Assembly (NCBI GenBank): GCA_002066995.1
Contig: MWTC01000025.1
Span: 1 to 36,015 of the forward strand
DNA: 36,015 nucleotides
Reading direction: 5' to 3'
DNA from: Sphingobacteriales bacterium UTBCD1
GTDB taxonomy: Bacteria; Bacteroidota; Bacteroidia; Chitinophagales; Chitinophagaceae
Part shown: piece after piece, positions 1 through 8,931 of the stretch
Layout: each line of letters opens with the position of its first letter
Position numbering within the stretch: position 1 is the first letter of the stretch
Notes under the pieces: generated by a model
What the model was told of the DNA's origin: nothing
The model's database searches: none
What the model saw: only the letters and a program-made list of their open reading frames with translations
Position numbers and translations under genes: made by a program

Positions 1-43
1 ACTATTTTTGAGTACATTACCTGTTTCCACATAGTGTGAAAAA

Positions 44-72
44 AGGCTGCCCTTTTGAGACAGCCTCTTTTA
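44..72 (-). terminator. Rho-independent terminator of the esterase gene
   Basis: Read on the minus strand just past the esterase stop, a 6-bp stem AGGCTG/CAGCCT (61-66 with 44-49) encloses an 11-base loop and is followed by a T-rich run. This is the expected form of an intrinsic terminator for the minus-strand gene ending at 95. Confidence 0.7.
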
Positions 73-94
73 TTAAAAGTCATATAAGCTCTTT

Positions 95-907
95 TCACTT
101 CCCCCATCCCCATTCCAGGAACATCGGCATCGCACTGCCCCAGGTGGGAATATCATGCCGCCCGTCTTTCAGTTCCAGGTAAGCAATATCCTTTTTTGCA
201 TCATATCCTTTTGCAACTAATTCCCTGATCAGATCCAGCGTATCATCAATAGAATCTATGATGCCATTCCCATTTCGGTCCAGGGTTTCATCCTTATTGC
301 CGCATTGAAAGAAAAATTTCAACCCGGGTTCATATTTTCCGTTCCGTATCTGCAGGTGCATGATCCGGTGCTCTTCATCTTTATATTCCGGGTCGTCCTG
401 GTCCACTGAACGCCACCAAAGTGATCCTGAAAACACCCCTGCCTTCTGAAATTCACCGGGATGATTCCATACGATATCCAATGCACTGAGGGCGCCCAGG
501 GAAAACCCTGCAAAGGCTTTACCGGTAAAAGATATATCCGGATCCTTCTTGTACAGGTAAGGAAGCAACTCCTCAATGATAAAAGAAGTGTACAGATCCG
601 CTTTGGCACCCCTGCCTATATAATCGGGTTCGGCGGCTACGCCATATTCCATTTTCCTTTCGGCTCCCGCATGAATACCCACACAGAGCAGCGGATCTAT
701 CTTTTCTTCGAAGTATAAATCCTGCAGCAGGTGAACCAAACCAAGTTCTTCAAGATTCTGGCCGTCATTGAGCAGCAGCAGTTGCAATTTTCCTTCCTTT
801 ACAGGAATAACCGGCCAGTACATGTCTATCCTCACAATTCTCTTTAAGAAGCGGGACGGAAATAATACAGTTTCCGGTACGATAACAGGTTTTTCTGCAA
901 AAAGCAT
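95..907 (-). CDS. Esterase, alpha/beta-hydrolase fold (esterase D / enterochelin-esterase-like), with EF-hand-like loop
   Basis: A 270-residue alpha/beta hydrolase of the putative esterase family (Fes/esterase D-like). The nucleophile elbow is GFSLG with Ser136, and the likely catalytic His is His251 in GRHD. The acid is probably Asp206 or nearby. Residues 210-221 form an EF-hand/dockerin-like calcium loop, DRNGNGIIDSID, placed between the acid region and the His. There is no signal peptide, so it should be cytoplasmic and act on a soluble ester or amide, but the substrate is unknown. It is divergent from the ATP-grasp gene at 1080 across a 172-base gap, so the two may share a control region. 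The start gives the full N-terminal strand of the fold; no convincing upstream alternative was seen. The fold is sure, the substrate is not. Confidence 0.85.
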   Translation of the reverse strand: MLFAEKPVIVPETVLFPSRFLKRIVRIDMYWPVIPVKEGKLQLLLLNDGQNLEELGLVHLLQDLYFEEKIDPLLCVGIHAGAERKMEYGVAAEPDYIGRGAKADLYTSFIIEELLPYLYKKDPDISFTGKAFAGFSLGALSALDIVWNHPGEFQKAGVFSGSLWWRSVDQDDPEYKDEEHRIMHLQIRNGKYEPGLKFFFQCGNKDETLDRNGNGIIDSIDDTLDLIRELVAKGYDAKKDIAYLELKDGRHDIPTWGSAMPMFLEWGWGK

Positions 908-986
908 AAGCCCAAAAATAGGATTTTCATTTAATCCCCGAAGTTTTAGATTCCGGAATGAACAATACAGGCTGTGTGAGAGTTAA

Positions 987-1018
987 TTTGTTTATATGGC
1001 AGCTAAAAAATAAATTTG
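987..1018 (+). promoter_or_regulatory. Bacteroidota-type promoter (-33 TTTG, -7 TAAATTTG)
   Basis: TTTG at 987-990 and TAAATTTG at 1011-1018 are separated by 20 bases. This matches the Bacteroidota consensus TTTG-N19-21-TAnnTTTG. The predicted transcript would start near 1025 and have a leader of about 55 nt before the ATP-grasp gene at 1080. It is the best-formed promoter in the window. Confidence 0.6.
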
Positions 1019-1079
1019 ATAGAATCCTTCAGCCTCTGAAACTTTATATAACACTATTTCTAACAATTAATCACTCATT

Positions 1080-2033
1080 ATGAAAAAAATCGGAATCCTG
1101 TTTGGTAAAGAACGTTCTTTCCCTATGGCATTTATTGACCGGGTCAACAGTAAATCAGTTCAGGGTATCAGTGCAGAACCCGTACGTATTGACAAGGCTT
1201 TGCAGGGCGAATCCAGCGGCTATGCAGTCATCATAGACCGAATTTCCCAGGACGTGCCATTTTACCGCACCTGGCTTAAGAATGCCGCTCTTACCGGAAC
1301 CTCTGTTATCAATAATCCTTTTTGGTGGAGTGCTGACGATAAATATTTCAATAACTGCCTGATGACGAAAGTGGGGGTTCCGGTGCCTAAGACCGCCATC
1401 CTGCCTTCCAGGGATTTGCCTCACGATACCACTGATGATTCATTCAGCAACCTTGCTTACCCGCTGGACTGGGATACCATCTTTCAATATGTCGGGTTTC
1501 CCGCTTATATGAAACCATTTGCAGGAGGGGGCTGGAAACATGTGTACAAGCTGCGCAGCGCTGATGAATTCTTCCAAAAACACAATGAAACAGGTCAACT
1601 GGTAATGTTGCTCCAGGAAGAAATAGTCTTCACTGAGTATTACCGCTGTTATTGCATCGGCGGAAAATATGTCCGCATCATGTCCTACGAGCCACGCAAT
1701 CCGCATCATCTGAGATATGTTGCCGATTTCAAACCATCAGCCGAGAGTTTGCAGCAAATGACCGATATTGTTCTTCGCATCAACAAATTCCTGGGATATG
1801 ATTTTAATACGGTAGAACTGGCGATTAGGGACGGAGTTCCTTATGCAATTGATTTTTGTAATCCTGCACCCGATGCGGACCGCCCAAGCGTAGGCGATGA
1901 AAATTTTGAATGGGTAGTAGAAACTGCAGCCAACTATGCCATTGAAAAAGCTCTGGAAAACAAAGAAGGTGCGGACAACCTTACCTGGGGAGAATATCTG
2001 AAACGCAGCAGTAATAATATGAACCTTGTTTAA
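1080..2033 (+). CDS. ATP-grasp domain protein (predicted carboxylate-amine/peptide ligase)
   Basis: A 317-residue protein with the layout of a small RimK/D-Ala-D-Ala-ligase-like ATP-grasp enzyme. Visible motifs are a Lys/Gly-rich ATP loop, KPFAGGGWKHV (Lys145, Gly149-151), and a hinge-type acidic pair at Glu180-181 (LLQEEI). A C-terminal metal site follows, with Glu246 (NTVELA) and Asp258-x-x-Asn261 (AIDFCN). Family members activate a carboxylate as an acyl phosphate and join it to an amine. There is no signal peptide, so it is cytoplasmic. It heads a run with the YbdK-like ligase 53 bases downstream and has a good promoter at 987-1018. The substrate is unknown. A role in making a short peptide or amide with the next gene is inference from context. 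Confidence 0.8.
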   Translation: MKKIGILFGKERSFPMAFIDRVNSKSVQGISAEPVRIDKALQGESSGYAVIIDRISQDVPFYRTWLKNAALTGTSVINNPFWWSADDKYFNNCLMTKVGVPVPKTAILPSRDLPHDTTDDSFSNLAYPLDWDTIFQYVGFPAYMKPFAGGGWKHVYKLRSADEFFQKHNETGQLVMLLQEEIVFTEYYRCYCIGGKYVRIMSYEPRNPHHLRYVADFKPSAESLQQMTDIVLRINKFLGYDFNTVELAIRDGVPYAIDFCNPAPDADRPSVGDENFEWVVETAANYAIEKALENKEGADNLTWGEYLKRSSNNMNLV

Positions 2034-2086
2034 ACCCAAATAAAAAATCATTAATTACCAAAAGTTAATTATTGATTTAAAACATT

Positions 2087-3199
2087 ATGGAACTTAATTA
2101 CAAAACATTCACACTCGGTGTAGAAGAAGAATACATGGTGCTGGACCCTGTGACAAGGGAATTGAAAAGTCATGAGCAAAAGATTGTACAGGAAGGCCAG
2201 AAAGTGATCAAGGATAAAGTAAAGGCGGAAATGCACCAGGCAGTAGTGGAAGTGGGCACGGATATTTGCGCCGATGCGGATGAGGCATATAAAGATGTTG
2301 CATTACTTCGCAGAACTATTTATGAGATTGCCAAAAGCCTTGGTTTGGGAATGGGCGCTGCCGGAACCCACCCGTTCAGCCACTGGGAAAGCCAACTGAT
2401 CACCGACCACGCAAGGTATAATGAGATCGTCAATGAATTGCAGGAAGCCGCAAGAAGTAATTTAATTTTCGGGCTGCATGTGCATGTGGGAATGGAAAGT
2501 CGTGAAATGGCGAATCATATTGCCAACTCCACACGGTATTTTTTGCCTCACATATATGCACTTAGCACCAATTCTCCTTTTTGGGAAGGAAGGCTCACCG
2601 GGTATAAATCTTTTCGCACCAAAGTATTTGACAAATTTCCACGCACAGGCATACCGGAAAGCTTTGAAAGTATAGAAGCCTACGACAATTTTGTAAAACT
2701 GCTCATTAAAACAAATTGTATTGATAACGCAAAAAAAATTTGGTGGGATCTCCGGGTTCACCCCTTCTTCAATACTGTTGAATTCCGCATTTGCGATGTG
2801 CCTATGACAATAGACGAAACGATCGCACTGGCCTCTTTATTCCAGGCAGTATGTGCCCGCATCTATATGCTGCGATCCAAAAACTTAAATTTCATTCAAT
2901 ATTCCCGTGCATTGATCAATGAGAATAAATGGAGAGCCAGCCGCTATGGCATAGACGGCAGGCTAATTGATTTTGGCAAAGAAGAAGAAGTAAATACCAG
3001 GTCTTTGATTTACGAACTGCTCGAATTCGTTGACCCTGTTCTGAACCACCTGGGCAGCCGTCACCGGATTGCCTATGTTCACAAGATACTTGAAGGAGGA
3101 ACAGGAGCCGACCGCCAGTTAGCCGTTTTTGAACAAACAAAAAACCTTGTCAGCGTTGCAGATTATATTCAAGGCCAGTTTTTGAATGGAATAAAATAA
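2087..3199 (+). CDS. ybdK: YbdK-type carboxylate-amine ligase (glutamate-cysteine ligase family 2, GCS2)
   Basis: At 370 residues it has the usual length of YbdK proteins. The hallmarks are all present: an N-terminal acidic triple (TLGVEEEY, Glu13-15), GLHVHVG at 129-135, and WWDLRVHPFFNTVEFRICD at 219-237. GCS2 enzymes belong to the glutamine-synthetase fold superfamily and use ATP to join a gamma-carboxylate to an amine. The E. coli homologue shows weak glutamate-cysteine ligase activity, but true substrates are mostly unknown. It lies 53 bases after the ATP-grasp gene on the same strand, probably cotranscribed. No glutathione synthetase partner is evident, so a substrate other than glutamate plus cysteine is likely. 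Family assignment is firm; the symbol denotes family membership only. Confidence 0.92.
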   Translation: MELNYKTFTLGVEEEYMVLDPVTRELKSHEQKIVQEGQKVIKDKVKAEMHQAVVEVGTDICADADEAYKDVALLRRTIYEIAKSLGLGMGAAGTHPFSHWESQLITDHARYNEIVNELQEAARSNLIFGLHVHVGMESREMANHIANSTRYFLPHIYALSTNSPFWEGRLTGYKSFRTKVFDKFPRTGIPESFESIEAYDNFVKLLIKTNCIDNAKKIWWDLRVHPFFNTVEFRICDVPMTIDETIALASLFQAVCARIYMLRSKNLNFIQYSRALINENKWRASRYGIDGRLIDFGKEEEVNTRSLIYELLEFVDPVLNHLGSRHRIAYVHKILEGGTGADRQLAVFEQTKNLVSVADYIQGQFLNGIK

Positions 3200-3323
3200 A
3201 ATTTCCATTCCGATACAATGGATCAGACTGGTCTCAAAACTGTGAAAGTTCGGCAGATAAATTTCGGTATCTGAATATTGAATAAACGGGAGTTGATTCC
3301 CTTTCACCTAAAACCATCAAATC

Positions 3324-4142
3324 ATGTTTCGCCATTTAAAAATGTACCTGATACTGGCAGTGATCATAGCTGCTGCCGTATTGCTGATCCTGAATAAATT
3401 TCTCGTTTATGGCTTAATTGTAGGAGGTGTCGGCTTTGCCGCTGTCCTGCTGTACCAGGCTTTCATGAAACAAAAAGACGATGAGATCAATCAACTCAGA
3501 AATCAATTAAAGGAAGTGGATAAAACTACCACTTCGCTGAAAGAAGAAAACACGGAATTGCGAAACCGCAAACTGAATATTTCCGAAATAAAAAGTGTGG
3601 TGGATCTTGGGTTGATGGAAGTAAATGCCAATTTTACAAGAGTGTGGAATGATAAAAGCGATTACCAGGGAAAACAGATCCGCTTCCTCGGAGCCTTACA
3701 GGTAAGCATCACTGCCAAATACGGGTTGGATATGAAAGATCTCCGGGTGAAATTTGATCCGGACAAAAATGAGTTGACCGTTGCCAACATCCAACCCAAG
3801 TTCCTTTCATTTTCCAACCTGAACTATGACTGGAAAATAGCCGAGGTACTGATGTACAGTGTGCCGCTGGTGGGAGAAAAGCACTGGCAGACCACAAGCA
3901 GCCTCGAAGCCCTGAACAGCGAAATGAAAGAAAATTACCGCAAGCATATCAATGAAGAAGTGAAGAACGGGCCTGCTGAAATGGAATGGGTGCTCACCCC
4001 ATTGAAAAAACAAGTGGCATCAGCACTGGAACTGATGCTGGGGGCAAATGGAAGAAAGATAATTGTGGTAGAAAAATCCGACGAATCATTTAAAGCATTA
4101 AGTGAATTTTCCAATCATGAAGAAGATCAGCCTTCTTCCTGA
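3324..4142 (+). CDS. Membrane-anchored coiled-coil protein, resembles DUF4230
   Basis: A 272-residue protein. Residues about 7-46 are hydrophobic and could make one or two transmembrane segments. Residues about 48-85 are a charged, Leu/Asn/Glu-rich coiled coil. A soluble domain starting near NISEIKSVVDLG follows, with alternating beta-like strands, and the tail is hydrophilic. The layout of an N-terminal anchor, a coiled coil and a 'selector' beta domain resembles Bacteroidota DUF4230 proteins, whose function is unknown. I could not confirm the family. The gene is 124 bases after the YbdK gene on the same strand and convergent with the peptidase gene at 4480, so it may be the last gene of the first plus-strand unit. 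No catalytic motif was recognised. Confidence 0.65.
   Translation: MFRHLKMYLILAVIIAAAVLLILNKFLVYGLIVGGVGFAAVLLYQAFMKQKDDEINQLRNQLKEVDKTTTSLKEENTELRNRKLNISEIKSVVDLGLMEVNANFTRVWNDKSDYQGKQIRFLGALQVSITAKYGLDMKDLRVKFDPDKNELTVANIQPKFLSFSNLNYDWKIAEVLMYSVPLVGEKHWQTTSSLEALNSEMKENYRKHINEEVKNGPAEMEWVLTPLKKQVASALELMLGANGRKIIVVEKSDESFKALSEFSNHEEDQPSS
4119..4138 (+). terminator. Weak hairpin at the end of the coiled-coil gene
   Basis: GAAGAAG (4119-4125) and CTTCTTC (4132-4138) are complementary around a 6-base loop. Moderately T-rich sequence follows, but no clean U-tract. It overlaps the last codons of the CDS, so it may be only a weak terminator. Confidence 0.3.
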
Positions 4143-4479
4143 TTTCTTGAATCTCTTTTCTGCTTTTTTCTTGCTGTTCAATCAAATCGTTGCCGGATAT
4201 TTCTTTTAAAAAGAAATTATTCTGACAGAAAGATCACGCCCGTTCAGGCAACTTGTACATTGGATTAAAAAAAATGGAAACCGGCAACTCCTGAATTTGA
4301 TACAGTAGCAAAGCTTATCGGTTCTTCTTCGTTTCCCTGCAAGCCGGCTGCATCATTCCCAGCTTAGCTTCTTTCAAAACCGGTTAAGTTTTGCAACTAA
4401 AAATTTATTACGAGAAAAAATTAAATGCCGGTTTCCCCAATAATATTCTTTCCATACAGGCTTTAAAAATAAGCCCCTG
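4143..4479. other. 337-base convergent intergenic gap, no gene seen
   Basis: This lies between the ends of a plus-strand and a minus-strand gene. I see no convincing ORF, RNA gene or repeat. A short dyad, GGCTT (4459-4463) with AAGCC (4471-4475), just past the minus-strand stop could be a weak terminator for the peptidase gene, but it lacks a T-run. Confidence 0.5.
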
Positions 4480-5529
4480 CTAAAATTTCCCTTCATCCAC
4501 ATCGTGGATGAAACGGATCACGCCATCCATAAAAACTTTCTGGTCATCCCACATGCACATGTGGCTGCCGTTGGGGCAAAATAAATAACGGCCATGCTGC
4601 ACCATTTTACTTTGCGCTTCCATTGCTTTGGGATCCATCGTGTCAAACTTTGCTCCCACCATCAATGCTGGTATCCTGATCTCTTTTAAACGGTTTTTGA
4701 TATCCCAGTTAGCCAGCCTGCCGGCAACGCCAAATTCGGAAGGCCCCTGCATGATGGTATAGATTTGTGCAGGCATTTTCATACTTCCCAAATGAGCAAA
4801 AGTACGGTTCACCGCATCGGGCCATTCTGCCAGACGGCAAATATGTTGCTTGTAATAATTCGGTATCAGCAATTCCATATATCTCGGATTACTGAAATCA
4901 CCTTTGGCTTCAAGCTCTTTTATTTCTTTCAGTACATTCGGATCCATCGTTTTTGACAAGACATCTTCAGCATATTTTCCATAATCAGGACAACTGGCCA
5001 TCATATCGGCAACAATCAAACCCTTCATATGGTTCTGGTATTTCAAAGCATATTCCATCCCGAGAATGCCGCCCCATGAATTCCCTAATACATAAAAATT
5101 GGTTGAATCCGCACCGATAGCTTTTCTCACCTGTTCCACTTCATCCACATACCTGCCAATCGTCCACAGGCTGGTATCTTCAGGCTGATCACTATAAGGA
5201 GCACCTAACTGATCATATTCATAAAATTCAAATCCTTCCTTCGGAAAAAAACTTTCAAAACATTCCATATATTCATGCCCTGCAGCCGGCCCGCCATGCA
5301 GTAATAAAATTTTAATACCGGGATTATTCCCAAATCGTTTTGTCCAGACTTTAAATACTCCCGCAGGCGTTTTGACTGGTATCATCCGAACACCTCCTGC
5401 CTGCACTCCGGTGTCGCCATAATTAAAATATTCCGAAACCGGCATATTGGGGCCGGCAGTGTTCTTATCTTCCAGTTTACAGGATGTAATAACCAGGAAT
5501 GCCGAAACAAAAAGAAGGAACCTTTTCAT
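4480..5529 (-). CDS. Prolyl-iminopeptidase-like alpha/beta-hydrolase lipoprotein
   Basis: An alpha/beta hydrolase of the proline iminopeptidase (S33) type. The oxyanion-hole motif is LLLHGGPAAG, the nucleophile elbow GNSWGG, the acid lies in GAKFDTMDP, and the catalytic His is in PNGSHMCMWDD. The first 17 residues from MKRFLLF form a lipoprotein signal ending in the lipobox ITSC, so the mature protein should be anchored outside the cytoplasm. I chose the ATG at 5529 over the one at 5547 because it starts the signal peptide directly. Also, a -7-like TACCTTTTG sits so close upstream that 5547 would lie at or before the transcript start. S33 enzymes remove N-terminal residues from short peptides. 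It is divergent from the amidase gene at 5593. A role in periplasmic peptide trimming is inferred. Confidence 0.85.
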   Translation of the reverse strand: MKRFLLFVSAFLVITSCKLEDKNTAGPNMPVSEYFNYGDTGVQAGGVRMIPVKTPAGVFKVWTKRFGNNPGIKILLLHGGPAAGHEYMECFESFFPKEGFEFYEYDQLGAPYSDQPEDTSLWTIGRYVDEVEQVRKAIGADSTNFYVLGNSWGGILGMEYALKYQNHMKGLIVADMMASCPDYGKYAEDVLSKTMDPNVLKEIKELEAKGDFSNPRYMELLIPNYYKQHICRLAEWPDAVNRTFAHLGSMKMPAQIYTIMQGPSEFGVAGRLANWDIKNRLKEIRIPALMVGAKFDTMDPKAMEAQSKMVQHGRYLFCPNGSHMCMWDDQKVFMDGVIRFIHDVDEGKF

Positions 5530-5592
5530 ACCAATAGATTTTGGCAAAAGGTAAAATATTTTTTTAACTTCATTTCACCTAAACAATCTTTT

Positions 5593-7242
5593 ATGAGATT
5601 TTATCTTAGCTGCATTCTATTGTTATCATTATCCGTCTCACAGGCACAAACAAAATCCGATACCATAGGACTGATCCGCAATACCGCAAAACTTAATGAC
5701 CTTAATTTCACCGGTGACGAAGCCGATTCCATGATTGACAATCTGAATTATGATTTTTCATTGTACAAAGGGCTGCATAAAACTTTACCTCCAAACAGCC
5801 TCCCCTATCCATTTGCGTTTGAACCATTACCACATGGCTATTCCATTCCTGTACGGCAAAAGAAAATAAATTGGGATATCCCTAAAAATATACAGTTACC
5901 TCCCGATAAAAATGAACTGGCTTTTTATTCTGTTATGCAACTGGCATCTCTCATTAAAAATAAAAAGATCAGCTCGGTGGAGCTTACCGGGTTTTTTCTC
6001 GAACGGTTAAAAAAATGGAGCGATACGCTGGAGTGTACGATTACACTCACGGAAGAGCTGGCCATGAAGGAAGCAAAGCAGGCAGATGAAGATCTGAAAA
6101 AAGGAATATACCACGGCCCCTTGCATGGTATTCCATACGGATTGAAAGATCTTTTTGCAGTGAAAGGATACAAGACCACCTGGGGAACTACACCTTACAA
6201 AAACCAGGTGATTGATGAAAACTCTTTTGTTTATGTTCAGTTGAAAAAAGCAGGAGCCGTACTTTGTGCCAAATTATCTTTAGGCGCTCTGGCATACAAC
6301 AACAAATGGTTTGGCGGCGAGACCAAAGATCCCTGGAACCTCAAATTAGGGTCTAGCGGCTCTTCTGCAGGCCCTGCTGCGGCAACGGTTGCCGGTTTAG
6401 TTCCTTTCAGCATAGGTACAGAAACATTGGGATCCATTGTATCACCTTCTGCAAGATGCGGCGCCACAGGTCTTCGCCCGAGTTTCGGTACAGTAAGCCG
6501 TTCCGGCGCCATGGTACTCAGCTGGAGCCTGGATAAGATCGGGCCTATATGCCGCAGCGCCGAAGATGATGCCATTGTTTATTATTACATCAACGGAACA
6601 GATGGCGCCGATGCCGGTTCGGTTGATCATGCGTTCAACTATAATCAAAAAATAAACCTGAAGAATTTAAAAATTGCCTATGCAGAAAATTATTTTAAAC
6701 GGTTGAAAGAAGATGCTCCCGAATGGAAAGTGATCGAATTTTACAGATCACAGGGAGTAAATGTTCAGGCGGTGAATTTTCCCGACAATGAGTTTTATCC
6801 CGTAAACTATATCACCCTGATCTTAAACTCAGAGAGTGCCGCAGCTTTTGATGAATTGACCAGGACAGGCCGCGACAGCCTCATTGAAAGGCAGGATAAG
6901 GATTTTTGGCCCAATACATTCCGTTCCGCAAGATTGACGCCCGCAGTGGAGTACATCAATGCCAACCGCTACCGCTATACACTATGTAAAAAAATGTATG
7001 AATTCATGAAAGATATTGATGTGCTCATAGTACCTACATTTGCAGGCAGTCAGTTGACCATAACTAACCTTACGGGTAATCCTGTTGTGTGCATGCCTGT
7101 CGGTTTCAATAAAAATAATTTACCGCAAAGCATCACACTGGTCGGAAGACTTTATGATGAAGCTTCGATACTGGAAGCAGCCAAAGCATTCCAGGATGCA
7201 ACGGATCATAATAAGAAGCACCCGGAGTTGTTTATGAAATAA
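5593..7242 (+). CDS. Exported amidase (amidase signature family)
   Basis: A 549-residue amidase-signature enzyme with an N-terminal signal peptide (about residues 1-18, ending SQAQ). The Ser-cisSer-Lys triad is visible: Lys185 in GLKD, Ser257 in GSSGSSAGPAAA, and nucleophile Ser281 in GTETLGSIVSP. The 24-residue spacing between the two serines matches FAAH and peptide amidase. The family hydrolyses amide bonds, and exported members can act on peptide amides or fatty amides. The domain spans about residues 110-540, and the N-terminal 90 residues after the signal are extra. The gene is followed 27 bases later by an amidohydrolase gene, almost certainly cotranscribed. It is periplasmic by the signal peptide. 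The substrate is unknown, but context suggests an amide or peptide product of the neighbouring ligases. Confidence 0.9.
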   Translation: MRFYLSCILLLSLSVSQAQTKSDTIGLIRNTAKLNDLNFTGDEADSMIDNLNYDFSLYKGLHKTLPPNSLPYPFAFEPLPHGYSIPVRQKKINWDIPKNIQLPPDKNELAFYSVMQLASLIKNKKISSVELTGFFLERLKKWSDTLECTITLTEELAMKEAKQADEDLKKGIYHGPLHGIPYGLKDLFAVKGYKTTWGTTPYKNQVIDENSFVYVQLKKAGAVLCAKLSLGALAYNNKWFGGETKDPWNLKLGSSGSSAGPAAATVAGLVPFSIGTETLGSIVSPSARCGATGLRPSFGTVSRSGAMVLSWSLDKIGPICRSAEDDAIVYYYINGTDGADAGSVDHAFNYNQKINLKNLKIAYAENYFKRLKEDAPEWKVIEFYRSQGVNVQAVNFPDNEFYPVNYITLILNSESAAAFDELTRTGRDSLIERQDKDFWPNTFRSARLTPAVEYINANRYRYTLCKKMYEFMKDIDVLIVPTFAGSQLTITNLTGNPVVCMPVGFNKNNLPQSITLVGRLYDEASILEAAKAFQDATDHNKKHPELFMK

Positions 7243-7269
7243 GATCTGTTTTTTGATTAAAAAAATTGT

Positions 7270-8931
7270 ATGAAAAAAATTGCACTGATCGCTGTCGTTT
7301 GTTCCTTACTGATCTCGTGTTCGCAAAAAGAAAAAGCTGACCTGCTTGTATTCAATGCGACGATATACACCGTTGATCCTGCCTTTTCCACTGCAGAAGC
7401 CATGGTGATAAAGGACGGAAAAGTGATGGAAACAGGCAAGACTGCCGACCTGGAAAAGAAGTACGATGCAAAGGAAAAACTGGATGCAGAAGGAAAATAT
7501 ATTTATCCCGGATTCTTCGATGATCATTCCCACTTCATGGAATATGGCAACAGCCTTAACCAGGTAAACCTGGTGGGCACGGACAGTTGGGATGAGATCG
7601 TAGAGAAAGTAAAAGAGTTTGCAAAAGAAAATCCCGAAGGTTGGATCATGGGGCATGGATGGGATCAGAACGTTTGGGCAATAAAAAATTTCCCCAACAA
7701 TGAAAAACTGAACCAGTTGTTTCCCGACAGGCCGGTAGTGTTATCAAGAATAGACGGCCATGCCGTGATTGCAAATAAAAAAGCATTAGAGATTGCAGGA
7801 GTTAAAGCCGGTGATAAAGTTTCAGGAGGAGAGATAGAAATGAAGAATGGCAAGCTAACCGGCATACTGGTGGATAATGCCACCGATCTCGTTTACGCAA
7901 AAATTCCTTCTTCCACAGCAGCACAGGCAAGAGATGCATTGCTGAAAGCACAAAAAAATTGTTTTGCTGCAGGCCTTACCACAGTTAGTGACTGCGGTGT
8001 TTATTACAAAACAGTTCTGCTCATGGACAGCCTGCAGAAAACAGGCGAACTGAAAATGCGCATCTATGCCTTGCTGGGTGACAGCAAAGACAATTTTGAT
8101 TTTGCATTTAATAAAGATCGTTCCAATGGTTCAGCCGGGCACGGAAAGATCAAAACCGATCGCCTCACTGTATCCGGTTTCAAATTTCTGGCAGACGGAG
8201 CATTGGGATCCAGGGGCGCCTGCTTACTGCAACCTTATTCTGACAGGCCGGGATGGTATGGATTTTTATTGAACCCGCAGCAGCATTATGATTCTGCCGC
8301 CAAAGTGATCTTTGAAAACGGATGGCAAATGTGCACACATGCCATTGGCGACAGCGGAAACAGGATGATCCTGAATGTTTATGCCAAATACCTGAAAGGA
8401 AAAAATGATCTGCGCTGGAGAGTGGAGCATGCCCAGGTGATTAGCCCCGATGATTTTAAAATATTCGGGGAGAACAGCATCATCCCCTCAGTACAGCCCA
8501 CTCATGCTACCAGCGATATGTATTGGGCAGGCGACCGTTTGGGAAAAGAAAGATTAAAAGGCGCTTATGCGTACAAACAATTACTCGAACAGAACGGATG
8601 GCTGGCACTGGGAACGGATTTCCCTGTGGAAGACATCTCTCCTATCAAAACATTTTATGCAGCCGTGGTGCGCAAGGATGCAAAAGGATGGCCTGAAGGT
8701 GGGTTTCAAATGGAGAATGCACTGACCCGTGAAGAAACACTGAGAGGAATGACCATCTGGGCAGCCAAGGCTAATTTTGAAGAAAAAGAAAAAGGCTCAT
8801 TGGAGAAAGGGAAGTTTGCCGACTTTGTCATCCTCGATAACGACCTGATGAAAGAAGCGCCGGAAAAACTATTGCAGGTAAAAGTATTGCAGACTTTTAT
8901 CGGCGGCGAGAACGTATATAAGGCGAAGTAA
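7270..8931 (+). CDS. YtcJ-like amidohydrolase lipoprotein
   Basis: A 553-residue amidohydrolase-superfamily protein of the YtcJ type. It has an N-terminal lipoprotein signal with lipobox LLISC (Cys17). The metal-binding HxH is His86 and His88 in FFDDHSHFMEYG. Other family landmarks are GWIMGHGWDQ, an internal TDRLTVSGFKFLADGALGS stretch, WRVEHAQV and the late GTDFPVEDISP. Small N- and C-terminal strands make the beta sandwich typical of the superfamily (LLVFNATIYTVD at the start, GKFADFVILDND at the end). It hydrolyses amide or formamide-type C-N bonds, substrate unknown. It sits 27 bases behind the amidase as a two-gene unit, and both are exported, so they may act in sequence on one periplasmic substrate. 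Family call firm, pathway inferred. Confidence 0.9.
   Translation: MKKIALIAVVCSLLISCSQKEKADLLVFNATIYTVDPAFSTAEAMVIKDGKVMETGKTADLEKKYDAKEKLDAEGKYIYPGFFDDHSHFMEYGNSLNQVNLVGTDSWDEIVEKVKEFAKENPEGWIMGHGWDQNVWAIKNFPNNEKLNQLFPDRPVVLSRIDGHAVIANKKALEIAGVKAGDKVSGGEIEMKNGKLTGILVDNATDLVYAKIPSSTAAQARDALLKAQKNCFAAGLTTVSDCGVYYKTVLLMDSLQKTGELKMRIYALLGDSKDNFDFAFNKDRSNGSAGHGKIKTDRLTVSGFKFLADGALGSRGACLLQPYSDRPGWYGFLLNPQQHYDSAAKVIFENGWQMCTHAIGDSGNRMILNVYAKYLKGKNDLRWRVEHAQVISPDDFKIFGENSIIPSVQPTHATSDMYWAGDRLGKERLKGAYAYKQLLEQNGWLALGTDFPVEDISPIKTFYAAVVRKDAKGWPEGGFQMENALTREETLRGMTIWAAKANFEEKEKGSLEKGKFADFVILDNDLMKEAPEKLLQVKVLQTFIGGENVYKAK

Noticed and set aside
913-920. Minus-strand TATTTTTG, a -7-like box upstream of the esterase
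   Set aside because: It is only 6 bases from the start at 907, which puts the transcript start at or past the start codon, and no -33 element accompanies it.
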